A DNA stretch of 14,876 nt from Actinobacteria bacterium UBA7422 (GCA_002469525.1 DKME01000058.1:3151-18026), one strand, 5' to 3'. Shown: positions 1-8,136, counted from the stretch's first letter. The notes: generated by a model not told the origin, from the letters alone. Translations and numbers: made by a program.

Positions 1-2277
1 ATCACGTACTCACCAAAAGTCTTTATTCCACTCACATCTTTATGCAGAGATCGGTGCGGCTATTGCACATTCGCTAAGGCACCACATCGAGTGGAAAGCC
101 CGTACCTCAGTACCGAGTCGATCCTTGAAGTCGCAAATGCGGGTTCGGCAGCCGGTTGCCACGAAGCTTTGTTCACTTTGGGAGAGTACCCCGAGTTTCG
201 TTACCCCCAGGCCCGAGAGTGGCTGGACCAAAATGGCTTCACCAGCACGGTTGATTATTTGGTAGCGGCAGCACAGGAGGTGCTGGACGTGACAGGTCTG
301 CTCCCTCATGCGAATGCAGGTGCGTTGGACCACGCGGATTTGTCTTTGCTACGGCTTGTCTCCCCAAGTCAAGGCATGATGATCGAGAGCCTCAATCCTG
401 ATCTCGTAGCGCATCGGGGTGCGCCCGACAAGACCCCCGAACGCCGCTTAGCAACTTTGAATGCGGCGGGTGAACTTCAGATCCCTTTCACGACGGGAAT
501 TTTGGTGGGGATCGGGGAATCACGAGAAGATCGGGTCGCGGCACTAGAGGCAATTGCGACGGCACATGAAAAATATGGTCACGTTCAGGAAGTAATTGTC
601 CAAAATTTTGTCCCAAAACAAGATACGCAAATGCGCAATTGGCCAGCGTGTTCACCGCAAGCGTTCCTGGAAACTATTGCCATTGCAAGGGAAATCCTTC
701 CAGCCAGTGTGCACTTGCAGGCTCCTCCAAATTTGACCGATGACCTTGATACGTTGCTGGAATCAGGGATCGATGACCTCGGAGGAATCTCTCCGATAAC
801 GGCTGATTTCGTGAACCCCGAAAAACCGTGGCCATCATTGGAGCTGCTCCGTGATCGAGTCGAGGCCAGCGGTCGGACTCTTGTTCCCCGGCTCACCATC
901 TACCCAGAGTTTGTTCGTGACCCGGAAACATGGATTGCACCGGAGCTTCGATTTGCCGTAATGGACCGGAGCGACGCTGATGGATTCGCGAGGGACGACA
1001 TTGGTGCTACGTTCCCTGAAAAGTATAAGGATGCGGCGAATGTTGGCACCGGCGCAGAAGTTATTCAGATTGGCCGTCGATCCACAGCTTGGTATTCAGG
1101 CGCCGATACAGCTCCGCCAATTCTGATTTCGGGCAGTGAAACTGATTCGAGCGACGGCCCGGTTGTTGAAATTTTGGAATCGGTTCGCGCCGGTCATCAG
1201 GTAACCGAATCTGAGATCGTCACACTTTTTCGGGCCAGAGGAGCCGATATCGGCGCTATCGCTTCCTTGGCGAATACCTTGCGTGAAGAAGCGAATGGGA
1301 ATGACGTCACTTTTGTACGTAATCGGAATATCAATTACACAAATGTGTGCACGTTCAAGTGCACATTCTGTGGTTTCTCAAAAGGTCCCCTTTCGCTGAA
1401 TCTTCGTGGTGCACCATACCTGTTAAAGGACTCAGAGATCGCTGATCGTGTGGTGGAAGCACACGAATTAGGAGCCACCGAAGTGTGTTTGCAAGGAGGG
1501 ATTCACCCAAGTTTTGACGGGGACTACTACATCAACGTTGCTCGGGTTGTCAAAGAAGCGGTTCCCACAATGCACGTGCACGGGTTCACTGCACTCGAAG
1601 TTCATGAAGGCGCAAAGAGGCTGGGTGAGCCGGTGGAAATTTATCTTGGCAGGCTCAAAGAAGCGGGACTGCGTTCGCTGCCAGGGACAGCAGCGGAGAT
1701 CTTGGCCGACGACATCAGACGTGTGATCTGCCCCGACAAGATTTCGACGCAAGAGTGGTTGGACGTGCATGAGAGTGCGCACTCGTTAGGACTTCGCTCC
1801 AACGTGACAATCATGTTTGGCAGCATCGAACGTCCTGAACATTGGGCCCAACACATAGTGCGGACTCGCGAACTGCAGGCACGCACCGGTGGTTTCACGG
1901 AGTTCGTTCCCTTGCCGTTCGTCCATATGGCAGCGCCGATCTATTTGAAACGTGGGGCCCGACGCGGACCTACTTGGCGTGAAACAATTTTGATGCACGC
2001 GGTGGGACGCATCGCCTATCACGGGAGCATTCCCAATATTCAAGCTTCGTGGGTGAAATTGGGGGCTCGAGGTGCTCGACAACTGTTGCGGGCAGGTGTC
2101 AACGATCTGGGTGGAACCTTGATGGACGAAAATATCTCCCGCGCTGCTGGTGCGAGTCATGGGCAAGGAATCTCTGAATCCCAGTTCCGCGAAGTCGTTG
2201 AACCACTCGGTAGGAACTTGGTAGAGCGAACCACCGTCTACGGTCGGATTGACTCGCAATTCTTTGTAACTACCTAA
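1..2277 (+). CDS. fbiC: FbiC, 7,8-didemethyl-8-hydroxy-5-deazariboflavin (FO) synthase, 5' truncated by window edge
   Basis: The reading frame is open from base 1, so the N-terminus lies outside the window. 758 residues are visible, against about 840-860 for the usual fused actinobacterial FbiC. Two radical-SAM domains are present. The CofG half has its CxxxCxxC cluster motif CRDRCGYC at bases 43-66, and the CofH half has CTFKCTFC at 1348-1371. In the family these halves together build the deazaflavin FO, the chromophore of coenzyme F420, from tyrosine and 5-amino-6-ribitylaminouracil in the cytoplasm. The GTG at base 91 is not the start, because it would remove the CofG cluster. The stop TAA at 2275-2277 shares its last A with the ATG of the next gene, so the P450 is very probably co-transcribed and translationally coupled. 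Both iron-sulfur motifs are intact, so the enzyme looks functional. Family assignment is secure. Confidence 0.97.
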   Translation: MTYSPKVFIPLTSLCRDRCGYCTFAKAPHRVESPYLSTESILEVANAGSAAGCHEALFTLGEYPEFRYPQAREWLDQNGFTSTVDYLVAAAQEVLDVTGLLPHANAGALDHADLSLLRLVSPSQGMMIESLNPDLVAHRGAPDKTPERRLATLNAAGELQIPFTTGILVGIGESREDRVAALEAIATAHEKYGHVQEVIVQNFVPKQDTQMRNWPACSPQAFLETIAIAREILPASVHLQAPPNLTDDLDTLLESGIDDLGGISPITADFVNPEKPWPSLELLRDRVEASGRTLVPRLTIYPEFVRDPETWIAPELRFAVMDRSDADGFARDDIGATFPEKYKDAANVGTGAEVIQIGRRSTAWYSGADTAPPILISGSETDSSDGPVVEILESVRAGHQVTESEIVTLFRARGADIGAIASLANTLREEANGNDVTFVRNRNINYTNVCTFKCTFCGFSKGPLSLNLRGAPYLLKDSEIADRVVEAHELGATEVCLQGGIHPSFDGDYYINVARVVKEAVPTMHVHGFTALEVHEGAKRLGEPVEIYLGRLKEAGLRSLPGTAAEILADDIRRVICPDKISTQEWLDVHESAHSLGLRSNVTIMFGSIERPEHWAQHIVRTRELQARTGGFTEFVPLPFVHMAAPIYLKRGARRGPTWRETILMHAVGRIAYHGSIPNIQASWVKLGARGARQLLRAGVNDLGGTLMDENISRAAGASHGQGISESQFREVVEPLGRNLVERTTVYGRIDSQFFVTT

Positions 2278-3647
2278 TGCCAGACAACTTTTTGGGAACT
2301 CCGGCAACAGCGCCCGGTCCTATGGGTCCAGAAATGCTCAAAAATTTTGCCTTGATCCGACGAAACCCATTGGAGTACCTCTTCAAGACCTGGCGTTCAT
2401 ACGGTGACGTCGTGCAATTCCCTGTTCCCAAGCCACCTTCCTACTTGGTCAACTCTGCCAGTGGAGTTCGACACGTCCTCGTGAACAATGCAAAAAACTA
2501 CGACAAGTCAACCATCCAATACAAAGCGTTGTCTTTGGTGACCGGAACTGGGCTGCTGACCGCCGATACTGAACTGTGGCGAACCCGAAGGCCGATTATT
2601 CAACCTGCTTTTCACAAAAAGGCGCTGGACGAACTTATTCCGGTCACGAAGGCTGCGGCGGATCGAATTCTTGCAACCATTGACGCAAAGGCGACTGGGA
2701 CCGTTACAGACCTGGATCCATTTATGCTTGCAAGCGCACTGGAAGTAGTTGGTGAATTTTTGTTTGGATCTGATCTGACCCACGACGCACACCAGATCAC
2801 GTCCGCAACACTTGATGCACTGGAAGTAGTAATTAAGCGGGCGCGAGTTCCGCTTTCTCCACCTCAAAGTATTCCCACTCCAGGTAATCGAGTTCTCAAG
2901 CGAAGCCTTTCAACGCTCAACGGTGCTGTTGATTCGATCGTGGGCACTCGTAGCGCCACACCATTCAATGAGGATCTAATTAAGGATTCCAAATCGACTC
3001 GAAATCTGGTCGACTATTTACTTGATGCGAGCAGTGAATCAAAGATTGATCGCGACGGCATCCGAGACGAAATCGTAACTTTTATTATCGCCGGCCATGA
3101 GACAGTTGCAAGTGCTCTTTCTTGGTCTTTGGCGTTGTTGGCAGCACACCCCGAGATCCAGAGTGCCGTTGCATCCGAGGCTCAGTACGCGAACGGAGAC
3201 GAATTGGATTCCAGACTCTCCCAACTGCCCTACACACAAGCTGTCTTCAATGAAACACTCCGACTCTATCCACCTGCATGGCTGATCACACGTAAGTCTT
3301 TGGGCGGGGATTCAATTGACGGTTATGAAATTCCATCTGGTGCGCTGGTAATTACGAGTCCTGCACTACTGCACCGGCACCCTGATATTTGGTCTGATCC
3401 AGATTCATTCAAGCCAGATCGATTCCTAGGTTCCTATCCGCGTGAAAGTTTCATTCCTTTTGGTGCTGGGTTAAGGCAGTGCATCGGAAAAGATTTTGCG
3501 TACGTTGAAGGCGTAATTACTTTGGCAGCTCTTTGTGAGCGAATTGAATTTAGCTACCCACCCGGACACGGCGTTCCCGCAAGTGACCCACTGGTAACTA
3601 TTCGACCGGTCGGTGGAGTCAAGTTGCGTGCTAACCGCCGTTCGTAA
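2277..3647 (+). CDS. Cytochrome P450 monooxygenase
   Basis: This 456-residue protein has all the P450 signatures. The C-helix WRTRRPIIQPAFH is near residues 101-113, the I-helix oxygen-activation motif AGHET is at 272-276, and the K-helix ExxR is ETLR at 326-329. The heme loop FGAGLRQCIG is at 395-404, with Cys402 as the predicted heme thiolate. There is no signal peptide or N-terminal anchor, so it should be soluble and depend on an external ferredoxin or reductase, neither of which is encoded here. The WR...QPAF helix and FGAGLRQCIG loop resemble bacterial P450s of the CYP102/CYP4-like side of the family, but the substrate cannot be read from sequence. The start ATG overlaps the fbiC stop by one base (TAATG) and has no Shine-Dalgarno site. 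Its 3' end overlaps the convergent CBS gene by 17 bases. The family is certain; the role is unknown. Confidence 0.95.
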   Translation: MPDNFLGTPATAPGPMGPEMLKNFALIRRNPLEYLFKTWRSYGDVVQFPVPKPPSYLVNSASGVRHVLVNNAKNYDKSTIQYKALSLVTGTGLLTADTELWRTRRPIIQPAFHKKALDELIPVTKAAADRILATIDAKATGTVTDLDPFMLASALEVVGEFLFGSDLTHDAHQITSATLDALEVVIKRARVPLSPPQSIPTPGNRVLKRSLSTLNGAVDSIVGTRSATPFNEDLIKDSKSTRNLVDYLLDASSESKIDRDGIRDEIVTFIIAGHETVASALSWSLALLAAHPEIQSAVASEAQYANGDELDSRLSQLPYTQAVFNETLRLYPPAWLITRKSLGGDSIDGYEIPSGALVITSPALLHRHPDIWSDPDSFKPDRFLGSYPRESFIPFGAGLRQCIGKDFAYVEGVITLAALCERIEFSYPPGHGVPASDPLVTIRPVGGVKLRANRRS

Positions 3648-4065
3648 TGTATTCCAATAAAGCGGCCTTCTCAGTTTCAAGTTCACCCAACCGTGCCTTG
3701 ACCAAGTCCCCAATACTGACAATTCCCACAAGGAGTCCATCGTCTGAAGTGATGGGAATATGTCGGATTCGTTGGGCCGTCATGACGGTCATGAGTTCGT
3801 CGATGTTGGTATCGGTTGGAGACACGAACACCTCGCTGGTCATGATTGTCGAAACTGGCTCGGCCAGGATGGATGCACCGGCAGAAAGAGCGCGCACAAT
3901 ATCGCGTTCAGAAACAATTCCGGCGATCGTTGTGCTGTCGACAGAAACAACGAGGGCACCAACCTTGTGTTGAGCAAGCAAGGCCAGCAAAGACTGAACA
4001 CTGTGGTCGGGGGAAACCGTAACCACTTCGGTGCCTTTTTCTGCGAGGATACTTGAGATTTTCAC
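3631..4065 (-). CDS. Tandem CBS-domain protein
   Basis: This 144-residue soluble protein consists almost entirely of two CBS repeats, about residues 10-62 (ending GIVSERDIVRAL) and 78-125 (ending GIVSIGDLVKARL), plus a short helical tail. Such pairs form a Bateman module that binds adenosyl ligands such as AMP, ATP or SAM and usually acts as an energy or redox sensor. No effector domain is attached, so its partner is unknown. The start is GTG at 4063-4065, supported by a strong Shine-Dalgarno AAGGAGG at 4077-4071, five bases upstream. This is one of only two clear SD sites in the window. It lies 47 bases after hisN on the same strand and may be the last gene of the aroA operon or may be read separately. 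Its stop lies inside the end of the P450 gene, so the two transcripts converge and overlap. Confidence 0.9.
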   Translation of the reverse strand: MKISSILAEKGTEVVTVSPDHSVQSLLALLAQHKVGALVVSVDSTTIAGIVSERDIVRALSAGASILAEPVSTIMTSEVFVSPTDTNIDELMTVMTAQRIRHIPITSDDGLLVGIVSIGDLVKARLGELETEKAALLEYITNGG

Positions 4066-4077
4066 GTGTGCCTCCTT
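4066..4077 (-). promoter_or_regulatory. Strong Shine-Dalgarno site fixing the CBS gene start
   Basis: On the minus strand AAGGAGG (4077-4071) is followed by five bases and then GTG. It decides in favour of the GTG start at 4065. It contrasts with the lack of such sites before nearly all other genes here, suggesting that this gene is translated independently of hisN, 47 bases upstream. Confidence 0.75.
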
Positions 4078-4112
4078 GGTTGCATCGTTCCCAGTGTGTC
4101 AACAGATTGGCC

Positions 4113-4907
4113 CTATGTCTTTAATTTCAATAAGTTGAGACAATCTTGATGCAGATTTCCATTCGTGCAGAGAAGCGAAGGATGCGCATGTGGATCATGT
4201 ATAGGGAGGGATGTTCCATCAAATTGTGAGAAGTGGCCACCGGCCTGGCTCACAATCGGTAACAGTGCCGCGTAGTCGTGCAGTGCCAACTCTGGTTCTG
4301 CGCTGATGTCGACCGCCCCCTCGGCAAGGAGCATGTGCGACCAGAAGTCTCCGTAGGCCCGTTGGCGCCACGTATTTTCACGCAATGCCTCGAACTGGTC
4401 GTTCACCCAGCCGCGCTGATCCGAGTAGCTAAAGGAAGCGTCCGACAGGGTTGTGACCGAACTGGTTGCAAGTCGCCGGGGGGAGTGACTTGTTGACTCT
4501 CTTACCCATGCGCCATTCCCAAGCACGCCCCACCACCTTCGATTCAGTGCCGGCGCGCTGACAACGCCGAGGGTGACTTCGTTGTTAATTCTCAAAGCAA
4601 TCAATGTAGCCCAGACTGGCACTCCACGAACGAAATTCTTCGTGCCGTCAATAGGATCAATGATCCATGTTCGCTCGCCCAAATTGGTGTGAGCAAACTC
4701 TTCTCCTATCACGCTGTCACCGGGGAACGCCGAAGTAATAAGTGCACGAAGTTTTGTTTCGACAGCAAGATCTGCGTCGCTCACCGGTGTCAAATCCGGC
4801 TTTTGAGTGACATGGAGATCCAACGAGTTGAAACGCGCAAGTGAGATCGAATCTGCCTGATCTGCCAAGAGTTGAGCGAAGTCAAGATCCGTTTTCCAAT
4901 TTTTCAC
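4113..4907 (-). CDS. hisN: Histidinol-phosphatase, inositol-monophosphatase family (HisN)
   Basis: This 264-residue protein has the metal-dependent phosphatase signatures of the inositol monophosphatase family. These are VIGEE with Glu69/70, the DPIDGT motif at 84-89 (WIIDPIDGTKNF), and the third metal ligand Asp211 in HDYAALLP. GDFWSH near 186-191 with a downstream EGAVD is the pattern I associate with actinobacterial HisN, which dephosphorylates L-histidinol phosphate to histidinol in histidine synthesis. A broader inositol-phosphate or nucleotide phosphatase role cannot be excluded from sequence alone. Length matches the family (about 260). The GTG start overlaps the rsgA stop by four bases (GTGA), so it is translationally coupled as the third gene of aroA-rsgA-hisN. 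No other histidine genes are nearby. Confidence 0.88.
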   Translation of the reverse strand: MKNWKTDLDFAQLLADQADSISLARFNSLDLHVTQKPDLTPVSDADLAVETKLRALITSAFPGDSVIGEEFAHTNLGERTWIIDPIDGTKNFVRGVPVWATLIALRINNEVTLGVVSAPALNRRWWGVLGNGAWVRESTSHSPRRLATSSVTTLSDASFSYSDQRGWVNDQFEALRENTWRQRAYGDFWSHMLLAEGAVDISAEPELALHDYAALLPIVSQAGGHFSQFDGTSLPIHDPHAHPSLLCTNGNLHQDCLNLLKLKT

Positions 4908-5890
4908 TGCACTCCAATCGTGAAATTCCCAGCCAATAAATTCTGCATGGATGCGACCCGCTCGAGGATAATGGGATCAGAAATTTCTACCAAGCCACAG
5001 TCGGGCTCGTCGTGACTGCAAGCGCGGGGGCAATTAACCGTGTAGGACACGAGGTCTGGATAAGCCTTAATTATTGTCTCGCGGGAGACATGTGCCAGAC
5101 CAAAGGATCTAATCCCTGGGGTGTCGATCACGATTCCCCCAGCCCCGGAGAGGGGAAATGCAATAACACTCGTTGACGTATGTTTGCCCTTACCTGTGAG
5201 GTCGTTTACCGAACCGGTTATTCGCTTAGCTTCGGGGGCGAGCTCATTTATCAAAGTTGACTTACCAACCCCGGAGTGACCGAGCAACACGGTTATGTGA
5301 CCTTGAACGAACTCTTTGATGCTTGCTGGTGCCACCCCGTCGTGTACGACAAAAATTGGAATACCCAGTTCCGCGTAGACGGCGACCAGTTCCTGCGGGT
5401 CCTTCACGTCAGCTTTAGTAATCACAAGGAATGGAGTGACCCCTGCATCCATTGCTGCCACAATCGCGCGGTCAATGAACCCGACCCGCGGCTGCGGGTT
5501 TGCCGCTGCGACAACGATTCCAAGTCGATCTGCATTGGCTACGATCACGCGTTCCTGGGGGTCGTTGTCGTCCGCGGTTCTTCGCAGTTCGGTTGCGCGT
5601 GGCTCGCGACGGACAATGCGAACTTGATGATCTATTCCGCCGGTGGGATCGCCGACCATGGCAACGCGGTCGCCGACAACGAGTCCCTTACGACCTAGTT
5701 CGCGAGCCTTTACTGCGTATAGAATTTCTGTCTCCCCCTCAGGATTTACGGTGAATCGACCGCGATCGACGGTTGAGACGGAACCATAAAACATATTGGT
5801 AAAACTCGGGCGGTCTTTCGTGCGTGGGCGGGATTTGGATTTCCCCGGCCTGATCCGCACGTCGTCTTCATCGAGGTTATGTGATTTCAC
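4904..5890 (-). CDS. rsgA: Ribosome small-subunit-dependent GTPase RsgA
   Basis: This 328-residue circularly permuted GTPase assists late 30S subunit maturation. The OB-fold N-terminus is followed by the permuted G motifs: G4 ITKAD at 157-161, then G1 GHSGVGKS at 204-211, the switch region GKGKHTST near 233-240, and G3 DTPG at 256-259. The C-terminal zinc site is Cys287, Cys291, His293 and Cys298 (CPRACSH...C). The basic N-terminal extension of about 30 residues is typical of actinobacterial members. The start is GTG, overlapping the aroA stop as GTGA. The gene in turn overlaps hisN by four bases, so all three are expected on one transcript. All catalytic elements are intact. Confidence 0.96.
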   Translation of the reverse strand: MKSHNLDEDDVRIRPGKSKSRPRTKDRPSFTNMFYGSVSTVDRGRFTVNPEGETEILYAVKARELGRKGLVVGDRVAMVGDPTGGIDHQVRIVRREPRATELRRTADDNDPQERVIVANADRLGIVVAAANPQPRVGFIDRAIVAAMDAGVTPFLVITKADVKDPQELVAVYAELGIPIFVVHDGVAPASIKEFVQGHITVLLGHSGVGKSTLINELAPEAKRITGSVNDLTGKGKHTSTSVIAFPLSGAGGIVIDTPGIRSFGLAHVSRETIIKAYPDLVSYTVNCPRACSHDEPDCGLVEISDPIILERVASMQNLLAGNFTIGVQ

Positions 5891-7209
5891 TTACTGAGCA
5901 GCTCTTCCCAACGTGCGACAAAGTTTGGGAGGGTTTTGCCTGTGGTCTCAATATTTTCGACAACCACTCCTGGGACGCGTAAACCTAGGATCGCGCCAGC
6001 TGTTGCCATTCGGTGGTCTTCATAGGTGTGGAAAACACCGCGCTTAAGCGGCGCCGGGTAAATGCGTAGCGCGGTATCCTCTTCGATCACGTTTCCACCG
6101 AGTGCATTTATTTCGTCAGCGAGCGCACGTAGTCGATCTGTCTCATGACCTCGAAGATGCCCTATGCCTCGCAAGTAGGAGGGCGTTTCTGCTAAAGCGC
6201 ATAATGCGGCCACGGTCGGAGCCACTTCGCCGATCGCAGAGAGATCCATGTCAATACCGTTGATTTCCCCGGTGCCCGAGAGTGTGAAATTCCCACCGCT
6301 CCGAGTAATTTGTGCACCCAATGCCTCAAAGATTTCTGTGATTTCGGCGATCGGCTGAAGTGAATTCTCAGGCCAATCTGAAGTGCTCAGTTTTCCTCCC
6401 GAGATCAGTGCGGCCGCGAAAAAGGGCGTGGCATTGGAGAGATCGCCCTCAATCAGAAGGTTAACGCCATTTATGTTCTGCGGATCAACATGCCAAGAAT
6501 CCTGACTCGCGGTTGACCGTCGAACTGTGACACCATGCTCTGCCAGGGTATTGATTGTCATTTCAACGTGAGGAAGACTGGGAACCCTGGGATCACTGGC
6601 TGTTCTTCCCAATTCTGCGGGCACATGGCGAATAGTGGCCCCAGCGTCACAGCGAGCCGCGCTGAGCAGCAATGCAGAGACAAATTGACTGGACTTTGAA
6701 GCATCTAGGACGACCTCCCCGCCACGAATATGTCCGCTCCCGTGAATCAAAAATGGCAAACGTCCACGGTCTTCAATGTCACAGCCAAGATCCTTTAATG
6801 CTTCCAACAGAGTTGCCATGGGGCGCTTGCGTGCGGCCGCGTCACCGTCAAAGTAGGAATCCCCCCGCGCGAACGCTGCAACGGGCGGGAGAAAACGCAT
6901 GACCGTCCCAGCCAATCCCACGTTGATCACGGTTGGTGAAGAAGGCGACGCTCGCAAAAAATGGGGAGTAATGTCAAGATCAAGATTGCCGGCAGAGTCC
7001 CTTCCGGTTTCCTCGATTTGCACACCGAAGGACCTTAAACCTTCGATCATCAATTGGGTGTCCCGTGCATCAAGGACACCGCGAAGTGTTGAGGGCGAGT
7101 CCGCCAGCGCGCACAAAATTAGTTCACGATTGCTCAATGACTTTGATCCAGGAAGGGCGATAGAAGCACTAATGGGCTGGTTGGCACTTATCGCCTCCCA
7201 ATCAGTCAT
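5887..7209 (-). CDS. aroA: 3-phosphoshikimate 1-carboxyvinyltransferase (EPSP synthase)
   Basis: This 440-residue enzyme of the shikimate pathway transfers enolpyruvyl from PEP to shikimate-3-phosphate. Visible signatures are PGSKSLSNR at 20-28 with the substrate-binding Lys and Arg, GLAGTVMRFLPP at about 98-109, the RPM motif AARKRPM around 125-131, SKSSQFVSALLLSA in the middle, and YEDHRM at 396-401. The GLAGTVMRF wording replaces the enterobacterial GNAGTAMRP and matches actinobacterial enzymes. The ATG start at 7209 has no Shine-Dalgarno site. AAGACT lies six bases upstream (7221-7216), a weak match to the leaderless -10 pattern seen at other starts. It heads the aroA-rsgA-hisN(-CBS) operon and diverges from the SRAP gene across 36 bases. 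Confidence 0.97.
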   Translation of the reverse strand: MTDWEAISANQPISASIALPGSKSLSNRELILCALADSPSTLRGVLDARDTQLMIEGLRSFGVQIEETGRDSAGNLDLDITPHFLRASPSSPTVINVGLAGTVMRFLPPVAAFARGDSYFDGDAAARKRPMATLLEALKDLGCDIEDRGRLPFLIHGSGHIRGGEVVLDASKSSQFVSALLLSAARCDAGATIRHVPAELGRTASDPRVPSLPHVEMTINTLAEHGVTVRRSTASQDSWHVDPQNINGVNLLIEGDLSNATPFFAAALISGGKLSTSDWPENSLQPIAEITEIFEALGAQITRSGGNFTLSGTGEINGIDMDLSAIGEVAPTVAALCALAETPSYLRGIGHLRGHETDRLRALADEINALGGNVIEEDTALRIYPAPLKRGVFHTYEDHRMATAGAILGLRVPGVVVENIETTGKTLPNFVARWEELLSK

Positions 7210-7221
7210 GGGTGCAGTCTT
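7209..7221 (-). promoter_or_regulatory. Possible weak -10 element for leaderless aroA mRNA
   Basis: AAGACT on the minus strand (7221-7216) is followed by six bases and then the aroA ATG. Only the second A and last T of the -10 consensus are kept, so this rests mainly on the spacing matching other starts in the window. No -35 element is evident. Confidence 0.3.
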
Positions 7222-7233
7222 TCACTCACGCTC

Positions 7234-7246
7234 TACTATCAATGCA
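7234..7246 (+). promoter_or_regulatory. -10 element for leaderless SRAP mRNA
   Basis: TACTAT (7234-7239) matches the TAnnnT -10 consensus. It is followed by exactly six bases (CAATGC) and then the ATG of the SRAP gene, so transcription would begin at the A of ATG. No Shine-Dalgarno site is present and no clear -35 is visible. Confidence 0.65.
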
Positions 7247-7917
7247 TGTGTGGGCGTTATGTCTTAGCGGAGGACCAAAATAATCTTCTTGAGCACTTTG
7301 GTGCCAACCTTGATCCAGATTTGGTGGGCAGGGAGTTCCGATCAAATTACAACATCGCGCCAAGTGTCAAGGTTCCGATTGTGACGTCCCAATCGGGAGA
7401 GCGGTTGCTTACCCAGGTCCGGTGGGGAATTATTCCCCCGTGGGCCAAGAAGGCCTCGACCTTACTCATAAATGCGAGAGGCGAGAGCGTTGCTGAGAAG
7501 GCAACGTTCAAAAAAGCATTTGCGAACAACCGGATCCTGATTCCAGCGTCGGGTTATTTCGAGTGGAAGCGTCCTGCGAAGGATCCCTTCTACATTTCCA
7601 CTCCGGTTGGTGATCCGGGCCCTCTGGCCATGGCCGGGCTAGTTGCAAAGAGCGTGATTGAGGGGGTCGTTGTTCCCACATGCGCGATTATTACTCTGCC
7701 CGCGCAGCCCAACCTTGAAGCCATCCATGACCGTATGCCAGCATGCATTGACACTCCACATTGGAATGCCTGGCTTGACCCGGGAGTTGATTCAGAAACA
7801 GCCTTAGGGTTTCTCGTGGCCCGTTCAAACCTGCAAGCCACTGCCGTGGGCCGAGCAGTTAACTCGGTAAGAAATAATTCGCCCGCGCTGATTCAGTGGT
7901 CAACGGAAGCGGACTAA
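7246..7917 (+). CDS. SRAP-domain abasic-site DNA-protein crosslinking protein (YedK/HMCES family)
   Basis: This 223-residue protein begins MCGRY, so Cys2 becomes the N-terminal residue after Met removal. In this family Cys2 forms a thiazolidine crosslink with abasic sites in single-stranded DNA and shields them during replication. The other active-site residues are in place: NYNIAPS near 34-40, RWGIIPPWAK at 59-68, INARGE with Asn76 and Arg78, ASGYFEWK with Glu106, and IHDRMP with His161. Each is one position beyond my recollection of the E. coli YedK numbering. It covers a single complete SRAP domain. The start must be this ATG because Cys2 is catalytic, and it fits a leaderless mRNA. In M. 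tuberculosis the homologue I recall (Rv3226c) also sits beside aroA. No LexA box was recognised upstream. Confidence 0.96.
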   Translation: MCGRYVLAEDQNNLLEHFGANLDPDLVGREFRSNYNIAPSVKVPIVTSQSGERLLTQVRWGIIPPWAKKASTLLINARGESVAEKATFKKAFANNRILIPASGYFEWKRPAKDPFYISTPVGDPGPLAMAGLVAKSVIEGVVVPTCAIITLPAQPNLEAIHDRMPACIDTPHWNAWLDPGVDSETALGFLVARSNLQATAVGRAVNSVRNNSPALIQWSTEAD

Positions 7918-7927
7918 CATTCACATA
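7915..7927 (+). promoter_or_regulatory. -10 element for leaderless biotinyl-protein mRNA, overlapping the SRAP stop codon
   Basis: TAACAT (7915-7920) is a TAnnnT hexamer whose first three bases are the SRAP stop codon. Six bases (TCACAT) separate it from ATG at 7927. There is no Shine-Dalgarno site in the nine-base gap. This implies the biotinyl gene can be transcribed independently of SRAP. Confidence 0.55.
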
Positions 7928-8136
7928 TGCATGTTCTCGCTGAGATGGTCGCATCCGTTCATTCAATTGAGGCATCAGTTGGAGACAGTGTTGTCCCAGG
8001 CGACACTCTCGTAGTGCTCGAGTCCATGAAAATGGAAATTCCCGTGTTGGCTGAGGCCTCTGGAATCGTGGCCGAGATTGTTGTCTCCGTGGGCGACGTG
8101 GTCAACGAAGGCGACATTCTCGTAATTCTGCAATGA
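7927..8136 (+). CDS. Single-domain biotin/lipoyl attachment protein (TB7.3-like)
   Basis: This 69-residue protein is a bare biotinyl domain. The biotinylation motif ESMKME is at 32-37, with Lys35 as the predicted modified lysine at the beta-hairpin tip, and the glycine-rich repeat pattern (GDSVVPGD, GDVVNEGD) flanks it symmetrically. It lacks the linker and carboxylase domains of acetyl- or propionyl-CoA carboxylase alpha subunits. It matches the small biotinylated protein TB7.3 (Rv3221c, about 71 residues) of mycobacteria, whose exact partner is not settled as far as I know. It is nine bases downstream of SRAP and overlaps the next gene by ATGA, which ties it to a hotdog thioesterase. A lipoylated protein is less likely, because the motif is the biotin-type MKM rather than a D-K-A context. 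Confidence 0.92.
   Translation: MHVLAEMVASVHSIEASVGDSVVPGDTLVVLESMKMEIPVLAEASGIVAEIVVSVGDVVNEGDILVILQ

Noticed and set aside
91..2277. GTG at 91 as the start of fbiC
   Set aside because: The frame is open to base 1 and the first radical-SAM CxxxCxxC motif lies upstream at 43-66, so the true start is outside the window.
1786..2307. 173-codon open frame on the minus strand inside fbiC
   Set aside because: It is antisense to the conserved CofH domain, has no recognisable domain or start signal, and is best explained by codon bias of fbiC.
4074..4102. Promoter upstream of the CBS gene from a perfect TTGACA (4102-4097, minus)
   Set aside because: At 17-base spacing the sequence is CCAAGG, part of the Shine-Dalgarno region, with no -10 match at nearby spacings.
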